Of a stretch of 64,000 nucleotides of DNA, positions 36,334-45,572 are shown piece after piece. Every line of letters starts with the position of its first letter. The first letter of the stretch is position 1. Source of the stretch: JAGQOZ01 sp041399205. GTDB lineage: Bacteria > Planctomycetota > Planctomycetia > Pirellulales > Pirellulaceae. The position numbers and the translations under genes were made by a program. Location of the stretch: NCBI GenBank assembly GCA_041399205.1, contig JAWKTK010000011.1, forward strand, positions 124,001-188,000, read 5' to 3'. Under the pieces are notes generated by a model, which saw only the letters and a program-made list of their open reading frames with translations, made no database searches and was not told where the DNA came from.

Positions 36334-37417
36334 CTAGTCTGTCTTGACTCGCCACTTCAAATACGATTCCAGAAAACCATCGATGTCGCCATCCATGACT
36401 TGATGAAAATTGCCCACAGAATAGCCGGTACGACTATCTTTTACTCGCTGATCTGGATGCAAGAAGTAGTTGCGAATTTGCGAACCGAACCCGACCTTGG
36501 CTTGATCTTTGTACTTCTGAGCTTGTTGGGATTCTCGCTTTTCTTCTTCGATTCTTGCCAAACGAGCACGAAGCATCTTCCACGCCGACGCTCGATTTTT
36601 ATGTTGACTCCGTTCGTTTTGACACTGCACGACGATCCCGGTAGGCATGTGTGTTAGTCGAATGGCGCTATCGGTCTTGTTCACGTGCTGACCGCCGGCA
36701 CCACTGGCGCGAAACGTGTCTTCGCGAACATCAGACTCTTTCACGTCCACGTCGACGCTGTCCGAGATTTCGGGCGCCACGTCCACTGCGGCAAAACTGG
36801 TTTGGCGTTTTCCTTCCGAATTGAACGGACTGATTCGCACCAAACGATGCACGCCCGTTTCGCCCTTCAAATATCCGTAGGCCATTGGCCCGCGAATGGC
36901 GATCGTGGCGCTATTGATCCCCGCTTCATCGTTGTCTTGACGATCCAGTATTTCCACGTTGCAGTCATGGTTTTGAGCCCAATGAGAATACATTCGCAGC
37001 AGCATTTCCGCCCAATCATTGGCGTCCGTTCCGCCGTCTCGTGCGTTGATCGTCAGAATGGCGCCTAAGTGATCATGTGCGCCACACAGCAGCGTACTTA
37101 ACTGCAACCGTTCTAGTTCGGTTTCCAGTTGCTCAATTTCCGCTTGGGCTTCTTGTGCAAACGAAGCGTCTTCTTCGGCCATTTCGATCATGGCGTCCAG
37201 GTCTTCCAGACGAGCGGACACTTCGTTTAACGGCTTCAGCATGGTTCGCAAAGACTTGAGTTGCGTCACCTTTTCTTGAGCCGCGTCTTGTTTTTCCCAG
37301 AATCCGGGCGCTGCCATTTCCGCTTCAATCACGGCGATTTGCTTGGTCTTGGCATCGTAGTCAAAGACTGTCTCGTAGCTGAACAAGTTCGTCACGAATC
37401 ACGTCCGCTCGGTTCAT
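36334..37417 (-). CDS. prfB: peptide chain release factor 2, made by programmed +1 frameshift
   Basis: RF2 recognises UGA/UAA stop codons. The zero frame starts at ATG 37417 (MNRADVIRDELVQLRDSL), then meets CTT TGA at 37366-37361. A +1 slip reads CTT GAC and continues DYDAKTKQIAVIEAEMA to 36334, about 360 residues in all. Domain motifs include the GGQ loop in ASGAGGQHVNKTDSA and the SPF stop-recognition motif in RISPFNSEGKRQTSFA. An apparent ATG-less start within the second frame (MTNLFSYETVFDYDAK) is an artefact of ignoring the slip. Confidence 0.96.
37358..37372 (-). promoter_or_regulatory. prfB: programmed +1 frameshift site of prfB
   Basis: On the minus strand the sequence reads CGAGACAGTCTTTGACTAC. 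The slippery CTT is followed by the in-frame UGA and C, the same CTTTGAC core as in E. coli prfB, and the +1 frame gives LDYDAK. The upstream Shine-Dalgarno-like element is weak here (GAG), compared with AGGGGG in E. coli. When RF2 is scarce the UGA is read slowly, promoting the slip and more RF2. Confidence 0.95.
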
Positions 37418-37589
37418 TAGATCGCGGTCCATCCCATTTGACTCCGGATTTCATTGTGTGAAAACGCCAGCGACCAGTGTAGTCGCATTCGAAAGAACGG
37501 GAAACGGGACTATTCTTTTACGCGTCTCCAATGCCTCTGTGGCAGCAGCAGAATCCGTACTCGCGGAGCGTTTTGGTCAGCGCAATAAC

Positions 37590-37617
37590 AAAGGCCCGAT
37601 GAATTCATCGGGCCTTT
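37590..37617 (-). terminator. perfect palindromic terminator of the YTV gene
   Basis: A 28-bp perfect palindrome: arms AAAGGCCCGATGAA and TTCATCGGGCCTTT. It lies 30 nt beyond the YTV gene stop on the minus strand. The T-tract is short. Confidence 0.75.
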
Positions 37618-37647
37618 GAAGATCGATTCGCTAATTAGCGAAGAACG

Positions 37648-40005
37648 TTAGTTGCAAGAGCTGCAACCGCCGCATCCGCCTGCGTTTCCAGCACCACCGC
37701 AACCGGCAGCACCTGCACCGTATCCAGCTCCAACGCCAGAACCGTAAACCGGAACCGTAACGGTGGAAGGAACAGTGACGCACTTACGAACTTGAACTGG
37801 CTTCTGAACGGTTACAGGAACGCAAACCGTGTAAGATTCAGTGGTTTCGTAAGGAACCGTCGTGTAAGACGTTACATTGTCAACCTTGGTGCGAACTTGC
37901 GGAACCATTACCGTGTAAGGAACTTCTCGTGTACGAGTTTCCGTGTGGTAATCGGTTACGTTGTAAGTTTGCTGACGAGTTTCCGTGCGAACTTGTTGAA
38001 CCTTTTCAGTTCGAGTTCGCGTTTGGTTTTCGTAGCTGCAAACTTTGACCATTCGCGTGCGAGTTTCAGGTTGGTATTCAGTAACTTGGCGAGTACGAGT
38101 TCGTTGTTCGGTAACGAATTCCGTAACTTGCTCGGTACGAGTACGAGTCTGAGTTTCGCAGCTGGTCACGTTGACCATACGAGTTCGTTGTTGGTTAACC
38201 ATACGAGTTACCGGAACGGTGCGAGATCGCTGTTCGGTCTGCATGGTGGTTACAGGAACCGTTCGAGTTCGCGTTTCCGTTCGATACGTGGTGTAAGGAA
38301 CGGTGCGAGTCTTTTGTTCTTGAACCATGCGAGTTACGGGAACAGATCGAGTTCGCGTTTCGGTTCGCATCGTGGTTACGGGAACAGATCGAGTTCGCGT
38401 TTCCGTTCGGAACGTAGTGTAAGGAACGGTGCGAGTCTTCTGTTCTTGAACCATACGAGTTACCGGAACGGTGCGAGTTCGTGTTTCTGTGTTGTAAGTC
38501 GTCACAGGAACCGTTCGAGTTCGCGTTTCAGCATGGTTGACCGTTACATTATAGGTGTAAGGAACCGATTCTAGCTGACGTTCGTAGGTGGTGTAAGGAA
38601 CCTGTTCTGTGACAGGATTCGACACCCATACTCGTTTGGTAACCGTGCATGCAGTTCCGACGATTTGTTCGCCACCCATGCCGCCAGCGTAACCGCCGTC
38701 AACATAAGCACCGCTTCCACCGCACGCGGAACCAGCCGCAGCAGAACCACCACAGCCACAAGCATTGGAGCAAGGAGCACAGTCGCCGCAACCACCGCAG
38801 CCACCGCCGCAAGAGCTGACAACAACCGAACCACAGCCACCACAACCAGCAGCAGCACCCACACCTGCTCCGGCACCGTAAACAGCACCACCAGCACCGT
38901 AGCCACCACCAACCGGTTCAACTCGCGTTTCCCAGTGACCTTGGTCACGGCAAACCGAGCGATACTTGGTGACGGGAACCATACGGCAAACCGTTCGAGA
39001 GGCCGAACGCTGTTCCGTATGAGGAACCATAACCGTGTACGATTCTTCTCGTTGCGAAGTTACCGGAACCTGAACCGTGTAAGATTCTTCTCGGTTTTCC
39101 GTTACAGGAACACAAACCGTGTAAGATTCTTCACGAGTTTCCTGAACGGGAACTTGAACCGTGTAAGATTCTTCACGAGTTTCCGTTACAGGAACCTGAA
39201 CCGTGTAGGATTCTTCGCGGTTTTCCGTTACGGGAACGGTAACCGTGTAAGTTTCTTCCCGAGTTTCTTGAACTGGGACCTGAACGGTGTAGGTTTCTTC
39301 ACGCTGAGTCGTAACCGGAACTTGAACCGTATAGGTTTCTTCGCGGTTTTCCGTTACCGGAACACAAACCGTGTAGGTCTGTTCAACTTGGCGAGTCACA
39401 GGAACCTGAACTTGGTAAGTTCGTTCAACCGACTTGGTTCGAGGCACCGAAACCGTGTAGTTTTCTACTACTTCACGGGTTACAGGTACGTTGACCGTGT
39501 ACTGCTGAGGAACTTCCTTCCAGACGGGAACGCGTACTGTGTATTCCCGAGTGACGTCCGTCCAATATGGAACTTGAACGGTGTAGTCTCGCGTTTCAGT
39601 GCGAGTAACTGGTACATTCACGGTGTAATTTTCCGTTCGTGTACGTTGTTCCGGAACCATGACTGTGTATTCACGAGTCACTTGGCGGGTTTCTGGAACT
39701 TGACGATAACGCGTCACCGTTCGTTGACGGGTCTGACGCTGATACTGGGTTACATTCACCATTTGTGTTTCCGTAACCCACTGCGGTACCATTACTGTAC
39801 GTTGAACGTAAGCAGGACCGCAATTAACGGCAGGTGCTGACAAATCTGCTCCGGATACATATGCACCAGAAACATCACCACCACCAACGACAGAACCACC
39901 ACAATCGGTGGATGCGCCGCAACCACAACCGCAATCCGCACGCAACGAGCCAACAAGGCCCAGGGCGGCGGTCATGGTCAATGCTAACCAAGAACGATTA
40001 AGCAT
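37648..40005 (-). CDS. Cys/Gly-rich YTV-repeat cell-wall protein
   Basis: A 785-residue exported protein. It begins with a signal peptide and a CGCGASTDCGG segment. About 15 to 20 repeats follow with a 14-residue period (42 nt), for example REESYTVQVPVTET, REESYTVQVPVQET and REETYTVQVPVTTQ. A Gly/Cys-rich block (about 370-440) is followed by a second repeat array (TRTRTVPVTRMVQEQK type) and a Cys-rich C-terminus. YTV-domain proteins are known from planctomycete cell-wall fractions, where disulfide cross-linking is thought to stabilise the wall. The repeats also produce a long antisense open frame, which is not a gene. Confidence 0.92.
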   Translation of the reverse strand: MLNRSWLALTMTAALGLVGSLRADCGCGCGASTDCGGSVVGGGDVSGAYVSGADLSAPAVNCGPAYVQRTVMVPQWVTETQMVNVTQYQRQTRQRTVTRYRQVPETRQVTREYTVMVPEQRTRTENYTVNVPVTRTETRDYTVQVPYWTDVTREYTVRVPVWKEVPQQYTVNVPVTREVVENYTVSVPRTKSVERTYQVQVPVTRQVEQTYTVCVPVTENREETYTVQVPVTTQREETYTVQVPVQETREETYTVTVPVTENREESYTVQVPVTETREESYTVQVPVQETREESYTVCVPVTENREESYTVQVPVTSQREESYTVMVPHTEQRSASRTVCRMVPVTKYRSVCRDQGHWETRVEPVGGGYGAGGAVYGAGAGVGAAAGCGGCGSVVVSSCGGGCGGCGDCAPCSNACGCGGSAAAGSACGGSGAYVDGGYAGGMGGEQIVGTACTVTKRVWVSNPVTEQVPYTTYERQLESVPYTYNVTVNHAETRTRTVPVTTYNTETRTRTVPVTRMVQEQKTRTVPYTTFRTETRTRSVPVTTMRTETRTRSVPVTRMVQEQKTRTVPYTTYRTETRTRTVPVTTMQTEQRSRTVPVTRMVNQQRTRMVNVTSCETQTRTRTEQVTEFVTEQRTRTRQVTEYQPETRTRMVKVCSYENQTRTRTEKVQQVRTETRQQTYNVTDYHTETRTREVPYTVMVPQVRTKVDNVTSYTTVPYETTESYTVCVPVTVQKPVQVRKCVTVPSTVTVPVYGSGVGAGYGAGAAGCGGAGNAGGCGGCSSCN

Positions 40006-40233
40006 TTTTCCTAGACTCTCCTTTCTCGTAGAGCTGCTAGATGTACAAAAACCTCGCTGACTTTTACGGTCAGTTAAAATGCCGTGCAGGCACGGACTAG
40101 GTAATATAAGTTGCCACTAACACTGTGCAAGTGACATTTGGCAACATGTCGAATTTTTGGTACCTAATTGCACTTCTTTTGCAAGAGTTGGGCCATCCTA
40201 ATTGTTAGAAGCCGAAAGAATTTCAGGTCAGCA

Positions 40234-41349
40234 ATGTCAAAACGAGTGGTACTTGCGATGTCTGGTGGGGTGGATAGCAGTGTTGCTGCCCACTTGCTGT
40301 TAGAGCAGGGATTCCAACTGGTTGGAGTTTTTATGCGACATGGCGAATCGTCGCCAGCTGAATACAGCGCCGCCGGATTGGAAATACTGAGTAGCTGTGA
40401 TTCGCTAACTCACAAACAGGGATGCTGTACCGCATCGGATGCTCGTGATGCACAACGAATCGCCCACCAATTGGACATTCCGTTCTATTCGCTAAATCTC
40501 CAACAGGAGTTTGGCGAAATCATGGACTATTTTTCGGCGGAGTACTTGGCCGGCCGCACGCCAAACCCCTGTGTGATGTGTAACAACTGGATTAAATTCG
40601 GAAAGCTTTTTGCTTATGCCGACAGCATTCAGGCAGATTTTGTCGCCACCGGCCATTACGCGCGATTGCAGCGAAACGACAACGAATGCCATCTATTACG
40701 CGGTGTTGATTCGAATAAAGACCAGTCGTACGTCTTGTTCGGTATTAGTCGAAACCTGTTAGATCGAATGCTCCTCCCGGTGGGTGACTATGAGAAACAC
40801 CAGATACGCGCCATTGCCGAATCGATGGGCATGAGCGTGGCCGAAAAAAAAGACAGCCAAGAGATATGCTTTGTCACTCAGGGCCATCATTCTGACTTCA
40901 TTCGCCGTCATCATCACAACTTGCAGACATCAGGAGATATCATCACAACCGACGGCCGAGTAGTTGGTAGACATGCTGGGTATGAGCAATTCACCGTGGG
41001 GCAGCGACGAGGCTTGGGCGTGGCCATGGGCGAACCATACTTTGTTACTCGTATTAATAGTGATACCAATCAGGTCATCATCGGTCGCCATGACGAATTG
41101 GCCGTATCTGAACTCATCGCCGACCAAACAAATTGGCTGGTCAACACGTCCGATTCGTTTCCGTGTCTCGCGCAGATTCGCTACAACAGTCAAGCCGTAC
41201 CGGCCGTGGCAACATGTCAAGACGAACAACTGCGGATTCGCTTTGAAGATCCCTGTTTTGGCGTGGCACCCGGCCAAGCTGTGGTCTGTTATGATGGAGA
41301 TCAAGTCCTAGGTGGTGGTTGGATCAAAACAACCACCCCAGCCATGTAG
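40234..41349 (+). CDS. mnmA: tRNA-specific 2-thiouridylase MnmA
   Basis: A 371-residue enzyme that thiolates U34 of Lys, Glu and Gln tRNAs using ATP and relayed sulfur. The PP-loop is VVLAMSGGVDSSVAAHLL. The catalytic cysteines are in TPNPCVMCNNWIKFGKL and KKDSQEICFVTQG; TGHYARL and KDQSYVLFGI are also family motifs. The ATG at 40234 (MSKRVVLAMS) is preferred to 40168. It is single-copy here and does not overlap its neighbours. Confidence 0.97.
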   Translation: MSKRVVLAMSGGVDSSVAAHLLLEQGFQLVGVFMRHGESSPAEYSAAGLEILSSCDSLTHKQGCCTASDARDAQRIAHQLDIPFYSLNLQQEFGEIMDYFSAEYLAGRTPNPCVMCNNWIKFGKLFAYADSIQADFVATGHYARLQRNDNECHLLRGVDSNKDQSYVLFGISRNLLDRMLLPVGDYEKHQIRAIAESMGMSVAEKKDSQEICFVTQGHHSDFIRRHHHNLQTSGDIITTDGRVVGRHAGYEQFTVGQRRGLGVAMGEPYFVTRINSDTNQVIIGRHDELAVSELIADQTNWLVNTSDSFPCLAQIRYNSQAVPAVATCQDEQLRIRFEDPCFGVAPGQAVVCYDGDQVLGGGWIKTTTPAM

Positions 41350-41448
41350 GTGCCCAAATCAACGGCTCCTCTGACTGGTGAACCGCAGAAGACTTATCTA
41401 TCATCCTGAAAAAGGCATGTGTTTCTTGCAACGGAAGGGCATTTCGCC

Positions 41449-42453
41449 ATGCATACTCGGCTTTCTCTTGACTCTATCTACCTGTTCGCGCAAACCGACC
41501 CCAAAACCATCTTCTTGATTTTCTTGGTTGGATTTGTCCTTTTCATCATGATGGTGGGGCTCGTTCTTTTTGGCATCTACGGCAAGCTCTGGCTGCAGGC
41601 CTTCACGTCTGGGGCCGACGTCAAAATGGCCAGTTTGGTAGGCATGTTTTTCCGTCAAGTGAATTCGTCCATGATTGTACGAGGCAAAGTCATGGCGGCT
41701 CAGGCCGGTTTGAGCATCAACCGCAAGACTGGCATTTCGACTACTCGACTGGAAGCACACTACTTAGCCGGCGGCAATATCATGGGCGTCATCAATGCCA
41801 TCATTGCGGCTCATCGAGCGGGCATTGATCTGGACTTTGATCGAGCGGCAGCGATTGACTTGGCGGGACGAGACGTTTTGGATGCGGTGCGAACCAGCGT
41901 TCATCCCAAAGTCATTGATTGCCCCGATCCGCAGCGAAGCGGCAAGACGACGCTCAGCGCCATTGCCAAGAACGGTGTCGAATTACGCATCAGAGCCCGA
42001 GTCACCGTGCGAACGAATCTGGAACAGTTGATCGGCGGAGCCACGGAAGAAACCGTGATTGCTCGAGTCGGCGAAAGCATCATTTCTTCCATCGGTTCGT
42101 CCGATACTCACCTGCACGTCTTGGAAAATCCCGATCGGATTTCTCGAGCCGTCTTGGAGCGAGGCCTCGACGCGCAAACCGCGTTTGAAATCGTATCCAT
42201 TGACATTGCCGATATCGACGTGGGTGAAAATATTGGCGCGCGATTACAAGCCGACCAAGCCGAAGCCGACACGCGAGTTGCTCGAGCACATGCGGAACAG
42301 CGCCGCGCGGAAGCCGTGGCTCAAGAACAAGAAATGAAAGCCAAGGTCGCAGAAAATCGAGCTCGCTTGGTGCTGGCGGAAGCGGAAGTTCCTCAAGCCA
42401 TGGCGGATGCATTCCGACAAGGGAATCTTCATGTCAATGAAACGTCCGTCTAG
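41449..42453 (+). CDS. floA: FloA-type flotillin
   Basis: A 334-residue protein from ATG 41449. One hydrophobic N-terminal hairpin ([21 protein letters not shown]) precedes a long SPFH-like region ([56 protein letters not shown]), then a coiled coil with [20 protein letters not shown]. The pattern is that of Bacillus FloA/YqfA, which organises membrane microdomains. It is unlike the flotillin at 29.6-31.3 kb in sequence and in lacking an NfeD neighbour. Confidence 0.93.
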   Translation: MHTRLSLDSIYLFAQTDPKTIFLIFLVGFVLFIMMVGLVLFGIYGKLWLQAFTSGADVKMASLVGMFFRQVNSSMIVRGKVMAAQAGLSINRKTGISTTRLEAHYLAGGNIMGVINAIIAAHRAGIDLDFDRAAAIDLAGRDVLDAVRTSVHPKVIDCPDPQRSGKTTLSAIAKNGVELRIRARVTVRTNLEQLIGGATEETVIARVGESIISSIGSSDTHLHVLENPDRISRAVLERGLDAQTAFEIVSIDIADIDVGENIGARLQADQAEADTRVARAHAEQRRAEAVAQEQEMKAKVAENRARLVLAEAEVPQAMADAFRQGNLHVNETSV

Positions 42454-42490
42454 CTTCGTTGAATTTGGTTCCCAGCGATTGTGAATCTCC

Positions 42491-42772
42491 GTGCAACGCC
42501 AGTGTGAATTCTGTTTGCGAATTGTGGAACACGGCACCACGCAGCATCACCTGATTCCGCGAACGTGCCATTCGAACAAATGGTTCAAGAAACGGTTTAC
42601 TCGCCAACAAATGCGACAGACCGTTTCGCTTTGTCGCGAATGCCACGGCGCCGTGCATCGCTTCATTCCCAGCGAAAAGACATTGGGACGAAGTTTCAAC
42701 ACACTAGAAAAATTATCGCTCCATCCAGAATTGGCCAAATTCCGCGATTGGGTCGTTCGGCAAAAAACTTAG
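42491..42772 (+). CDS. small HNH endonuclease-family protein
   Basis: A 93-residue protein starting at GTG 42491. Zinc-knuckle and HNH features are CEFC near the start, TTQHHLIPRTCHSNKWFK in the middle, and LCRECHGAVHRFIP. This is the compact HNH-like form found stand-alone in many bacteria. DNA cleavage is expected from the motif, not proven. It follows floA by 37 nt, which may be co-transcription. Confidence 0.8.
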   Translation: MQRQCEFCLRIVEHGTTQHHLIPRTCHSNKWFKKRFTRQQMRQTVSLCRECHGAVHRFIPSEKTLGRSFNTLEKLSLHPELAKFRDWVVRQKT

Positions 42773-42938
42773 CTCATTTCGCCAACCAAATTGTTCGCAA
42801 GCAATCCAACACGGCGAAAGTCTTTGTCAGAAACGGATCGAATATCACCGCCTACGGTGCGAACTCAGCCCGCGAATCGAATAAGATACGGTGGCTGGTC
42901 CAAGTTCATTTTTTGTTCTTTATTTCGAGGCGAACAAG

Positions 42939-43805
42939 ATGATTGATAGTCGTTTCCTTGCTTGGTGTGGAGTTTGTTTGCTGGCAACGGTGGCCGGCGC
43001 GGTGGACAATTCAGATGTGAAAGTCATGAGTTTCAACGTGCGATATGGTACCGCCAAGGACGGAGACAATCATTGGGATTTGCGAAAAGAGGTCGTCGCG
43101 CAAACCGTCAAAGCGTTTTCGCCCGACGTGATGGGAACGCAGGAAATCATGCCGTTTCAAGCCAAGTTTCTCCAGGAATCGCTGGCGGATTACACGTATG
43201 TGGGGACCAGCCGAGTTCCTGCGGATCCAAACCAAGAGCAGTGCGGCATTTTCTTTCTCCGGGATCGCTTTTACAAATTAGAGGAAGGCCATTTTTGGCT
43301 CAGCACTTCGCCAGACGTGCCGGGATCGCAAGGCTGGGACGCCGCGCTGCCCCGAATGGTCTCTTGGGTCAAACTGTTTGATCAAAAGAACGAACGAACC
43401 TTTTATTTCTTCAACACTCATTTTGATCACCGAGGCGAACAGGCCAGAAACGAATCGGGCGCATTGCTGGCCCAACGCATCCAACGATTAGATCCACAGG
43501 CATGTGTGATTGTGACCGGAGATTTCAATTGTGGCGAAGGTTCCGCAGCACATGTCAAACTCACCGCTCAGGCGGATGGTCAACTGCAACTACGCGACAC
43601 ACTTCGTACGTACCGGCCGAATGCCACGGACGGCGAAGGAACCTTCAATGGATTTCAGGGCCGAGATACCGGCGCTAGAATCGATTGGATCTTGGCTTCA
43701 CCTGCGTTCGAAGTTAAAAACGCCGAAATCGACAAATCCTCTGTCGACGGACGATTTCCTTCCGACCATTTTCCTGTCAACGCCACACTTGAATTTGCCA
43801 AGTGA
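42939..43805 (+). CDS. exported endonuclease/exonuclease/phosphatase-family hydrolase
   Basis: A 288-residue protein from ATG 42939, with a signal peptide ending ...ATVAGA. The EEP fold is marked by VKVMSFNVRYGTAKDGDNHW, QEIMPFQAKFL (metal Glu), FFNTHFDHRGEQARNESG, VTGDFNCGEGSAAH, and IDWILASP plus SDHFPVNA. Substrate may be a phosphodiester, nucleic acid or phosphoinositide; exported planctomycete members are common. A 16-residue upstream extension to 42891 would hide the signal peptide and is rejected. Confidence 0.88.
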   Translation: MIDSRFLAWCGVCLLATVAGAVDNSDVKVMSFNVRYGTAKDGDNHWDLRKEVVAQTVKAFSPDVMGTQEIMPFQAKFLQESLADYTYVGTSRVPADPNQEQCGIFFLRDRFYKLEEGHFWLSTSPDVPGSQGWDAALPRMVSWVKLFDQKNERTFYFFNTHFDHRGEQARNESGALLAQRIQRLDPQACVIVTGDFNCGEGSAAHVKLTAQADGQLQLRDTLRTYRPNATDGEGTFNGFQGRDTGARIDWILASPAFEVKNAEIDKSSVDGRFPSDHFPVNATLEFAK

Positions 43806-43823
43806 CGTAGCCTTCGCAACCGT

Positions 43824-44558
43824 ATGAACATCCACGACGATTATCGCGTCCTAGCGCCGCCGACCGACTGTTCGTATTTGCCGGGCGAAACGTCGGTCAT
43901 GGATTATCGGATTATCTTCTCGCTGAATTCGAACGAGTACGAACATTTGCTGGCGCGAGGCTGGCGGCGGCAAGGTGTGCACGTTTTTCGTCCGGCTTGT
44001 CCGGCTTGTAATAGGTGCCGCAGTTTGCGAGTCAACGTGGCGGAGTTTCGTCCCAGTAAGAGTCAGCGGCGAGTTCTCAGGCAGAATCAAGATGTGCAGC
44101 TGATTGTGCAGCGTCCGGTGATCACGCATCAGCACATTGATGTTTTCAATCGCTACCATCAGGACATGAGCCAGCGGCGCGGCTGGCGTTTTCGGCAGGT
44201 AGACCCGGAAGAATACTACAAGTCGTTCCTGTCGGGCGACTACGATTTCGCTCGCGAATTTCTGTATCTTCGCGATGGCCAACTGTTGGGCGTCGGCTTG
44301 GTGGATGTCACCGATAACGCCATGTCCAGCGTTTACTTTTTTCACGACCCGGCTTGGCGAAACGATAGCCCCGGTACGTTTAGCGCCTTGAAAGAACTTG
44401 AATTCGCTGCGGCTCGAAACATCCCGTTCGTTTATCTCGGCTACTGGATTCGCGAAAACCAATCGATGCAGTACAAGAATCGCTTTCGTCCTCATGAACT
44501 ACTGGACGAATATGGCGATGACAAAGCAAAGCCGAATTGGCAGTCTCCTGAAGTGTAA
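43824..44558 (+). CDS. bpt: aspartate/glutamate leucyltransferase (Bpt/ATE family)
   Basis: A 244-residue aminoacyl-tRNA-protein transferase, which adds leucine or arginine to proteins with acidic N-termini and so marks them for ClpAP-type degradation (N-degron pathway). Motifs: YLPGETSVMDYRI, HVFRPACPACNRCRSLRVNV (Cys cluster), SQRRVLRQNQDV, YLRDGQLLGVGLVDV, SSVYFFHDP and YLGYWIRENQSM. It starts 18 nt after the EEP gene stop. Full length. Confidence 0.93.
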   Translation: MNIHDDYRVLAPPTDCSYLPGETSVMDYRIIFSLNSNEYEHLLARGWRRQGVHVFRPACPACNRCRSLRVNVAEFRPSKSQRRVLRQNQDVQLIVQRPVITHQHIDVFNRYHQDMSQRRGWRFRQVDPEEYYKSFLSGDYDFAREFLYLRDGQLLGVGLVDVTDNAMSSVYFFHDPAWRNDSPGTFSALKELEFAAARNIPFVYLGYWIRENQSMQYKNRFRPHELLDEYGDDKAKPNWQSPEV

Positions 44559-44624
44559 GTTCGGCAGCTACTGTTCCTTGTTAACGCGTTGTTGGTAGCC
44601 TCGTATTGTTGGAAGTGTGCAGCT

Positions 44625-44708
44625 GTTCGTAGTCCCGGCTTCAGCCGGAATCGTTTTGGCAAAGCGTGTACGGCTCGTTCGCATCCGCCTGAAGGCGGTA
44701 CTACGAAC
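44625..44708. repeat. isolated copy of the GTAGTCCC hairpin element
   Basis: GTTCGTAGTCCCGGCTTCAG / CCGCCTGAAGGCGG / TACTACGAAC form long complementary arms. This is the hairpin core of the tandem array at 22816-23985, present once here between convergent bpt and a minus-strand gene. Confidence 0.8.
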
Positions 44709-44723
44709 TCAACGAATCCTCTT

Positions 44724-45161
44724 TCACGCTGTCAAAAACACGCGTCGAAATTCGGGGTCCGTCACAAACACTCCTTCCTTAGCTAACTGCAGCACCACTG
44801 CGTCACCGGATAACTGGAACGCATCCAAGATTTGGTCCCACGCGTCTGGATCGCACGTTCCTTTCAGCTCGACATTTTGCAGCGTGGCGATGCCGTCATT
44901 CAGCAGGCCGTCCAACTGCCAACGTTCGGACGTGGCAGTCTGCCCTACCCAGACAAACGAACCGTCCGGTTCAAAATACAGCTGAGGCAATGCTTGGAGG
45001 CGTTCGCCGGCCGATTCGAAGGAAACGTCCAGCGGAGCCGACACCATTTCGGGCGTCAAGCGTAAGACTTCGCACGGCAACTCAAGCAGCGGTTGCGAAC
45101 GCCGCGCGGCAGTTAATTCGATAGCGGGTTTGGCATGCAAGAAAACGTGGAACGTTCGCAT
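44724..45161 (-). CDS. hypothetical protein
   Basis: A 145-residue soluble protein without signal peptide. Visible segments include MRTFHVFLHAKPAIELTAAR, PQLYFEPDGSFVWVG and LQNVELKGTCDPDAWDQILD. The FEPDGSFVWVG region looks like a small beta sheet. I do not recognise a family. It lies upstream-adjacent on the minus strand to nothing obvious and converges on bpt across the hairpin repeat. Confidence 0.65.
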   Translation of the reverse strand: MRTFHVFLHAKPAIELTAARRSQPLLELPCEVLRLTPEMVSAPLDVSFESAGERLQALPQLYFEPDGSFVWVGQTATSERWQLDGLLNDGIATLQNVELKGTCDPDAWDQILDAFQLSGDAVVLQLAKEGVFVTDPEFRRVFLTA

Positions 45162-45192
45162 CCGTTTTCCCTCCGTGGTTCAGCCGCTCCAA

Positions 45193-45447
45193 CTAATCAT
45201 CCTTGCGAAAACTGACTTGCCGCCGAGAAGGATTGCAGATGATCAACAGCCCCAATCCGACGGCTGCAATGATGATGATGTAAACCGGAACGTAGGTCTT
45301 GGGTTCTTCTTCTTCCTGCCCGACCTGTGCCCACACGGGACTCGCCAAGCACAGCCAGCTGGCCAACCCATATCCGACAATCTGGACGAATTTTTGTAAC
45401 GGCTTCAACATTTTGAAATCATCATTTCTGGGATCGAAAGGAAACAT
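45193..45447 (-). CDS. small exported membrane protein
   Basis: An 84-residue protein from ATG 45447, chosen because GAGAGGAAA lies about 8 nt upstream; a later ATG at 45411 is possible. It has a signal-peptide-like segment (IVGYGLASWLCLASPVWA), an acidic stretch (QEEEEPKTY), one transmembrane helix (VPVYIIIIAAVGLGLLIIC) and a basic tail (NPSRRQVSFRKDD). This layout is common for small planctomycete envelope proteins; function unknown. Confidence 0.7.
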   Translation of the reverse strand: MFPFDPRNDDFKMLKPLQKFVQIVGYGLASWLCLASPVWAQVGQEEEEPKTYVPVYIIIIAAVGLGLLIICNPSRRQVSFRKDD

Positions 45448-45572
45448 GCCACGTTTCCTCTCATTGTAATCGAACGGCCCAGCCTGACCAGCGTCACGCA
45501 GAACCGTCAAGCAGGCTGAACAACCGAATGGGTCGGAATATTTTTTTCGGCCGCCGTAGCGTTGGCTTTCCC

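Noticed and set aside
37361..37395. in-frame start of release factor 2 at 37395
   Set aside because: It ignores the CTTTGAC slip; the authentic 5' frame starts at 37417.
38665..39840. 391-residue plus-strand reading frame
   Set aside because: It is antisense to the repeats of the YTV gene; its Arg/Asn/Phe-rich repeat is a shadow of the repeat codons.
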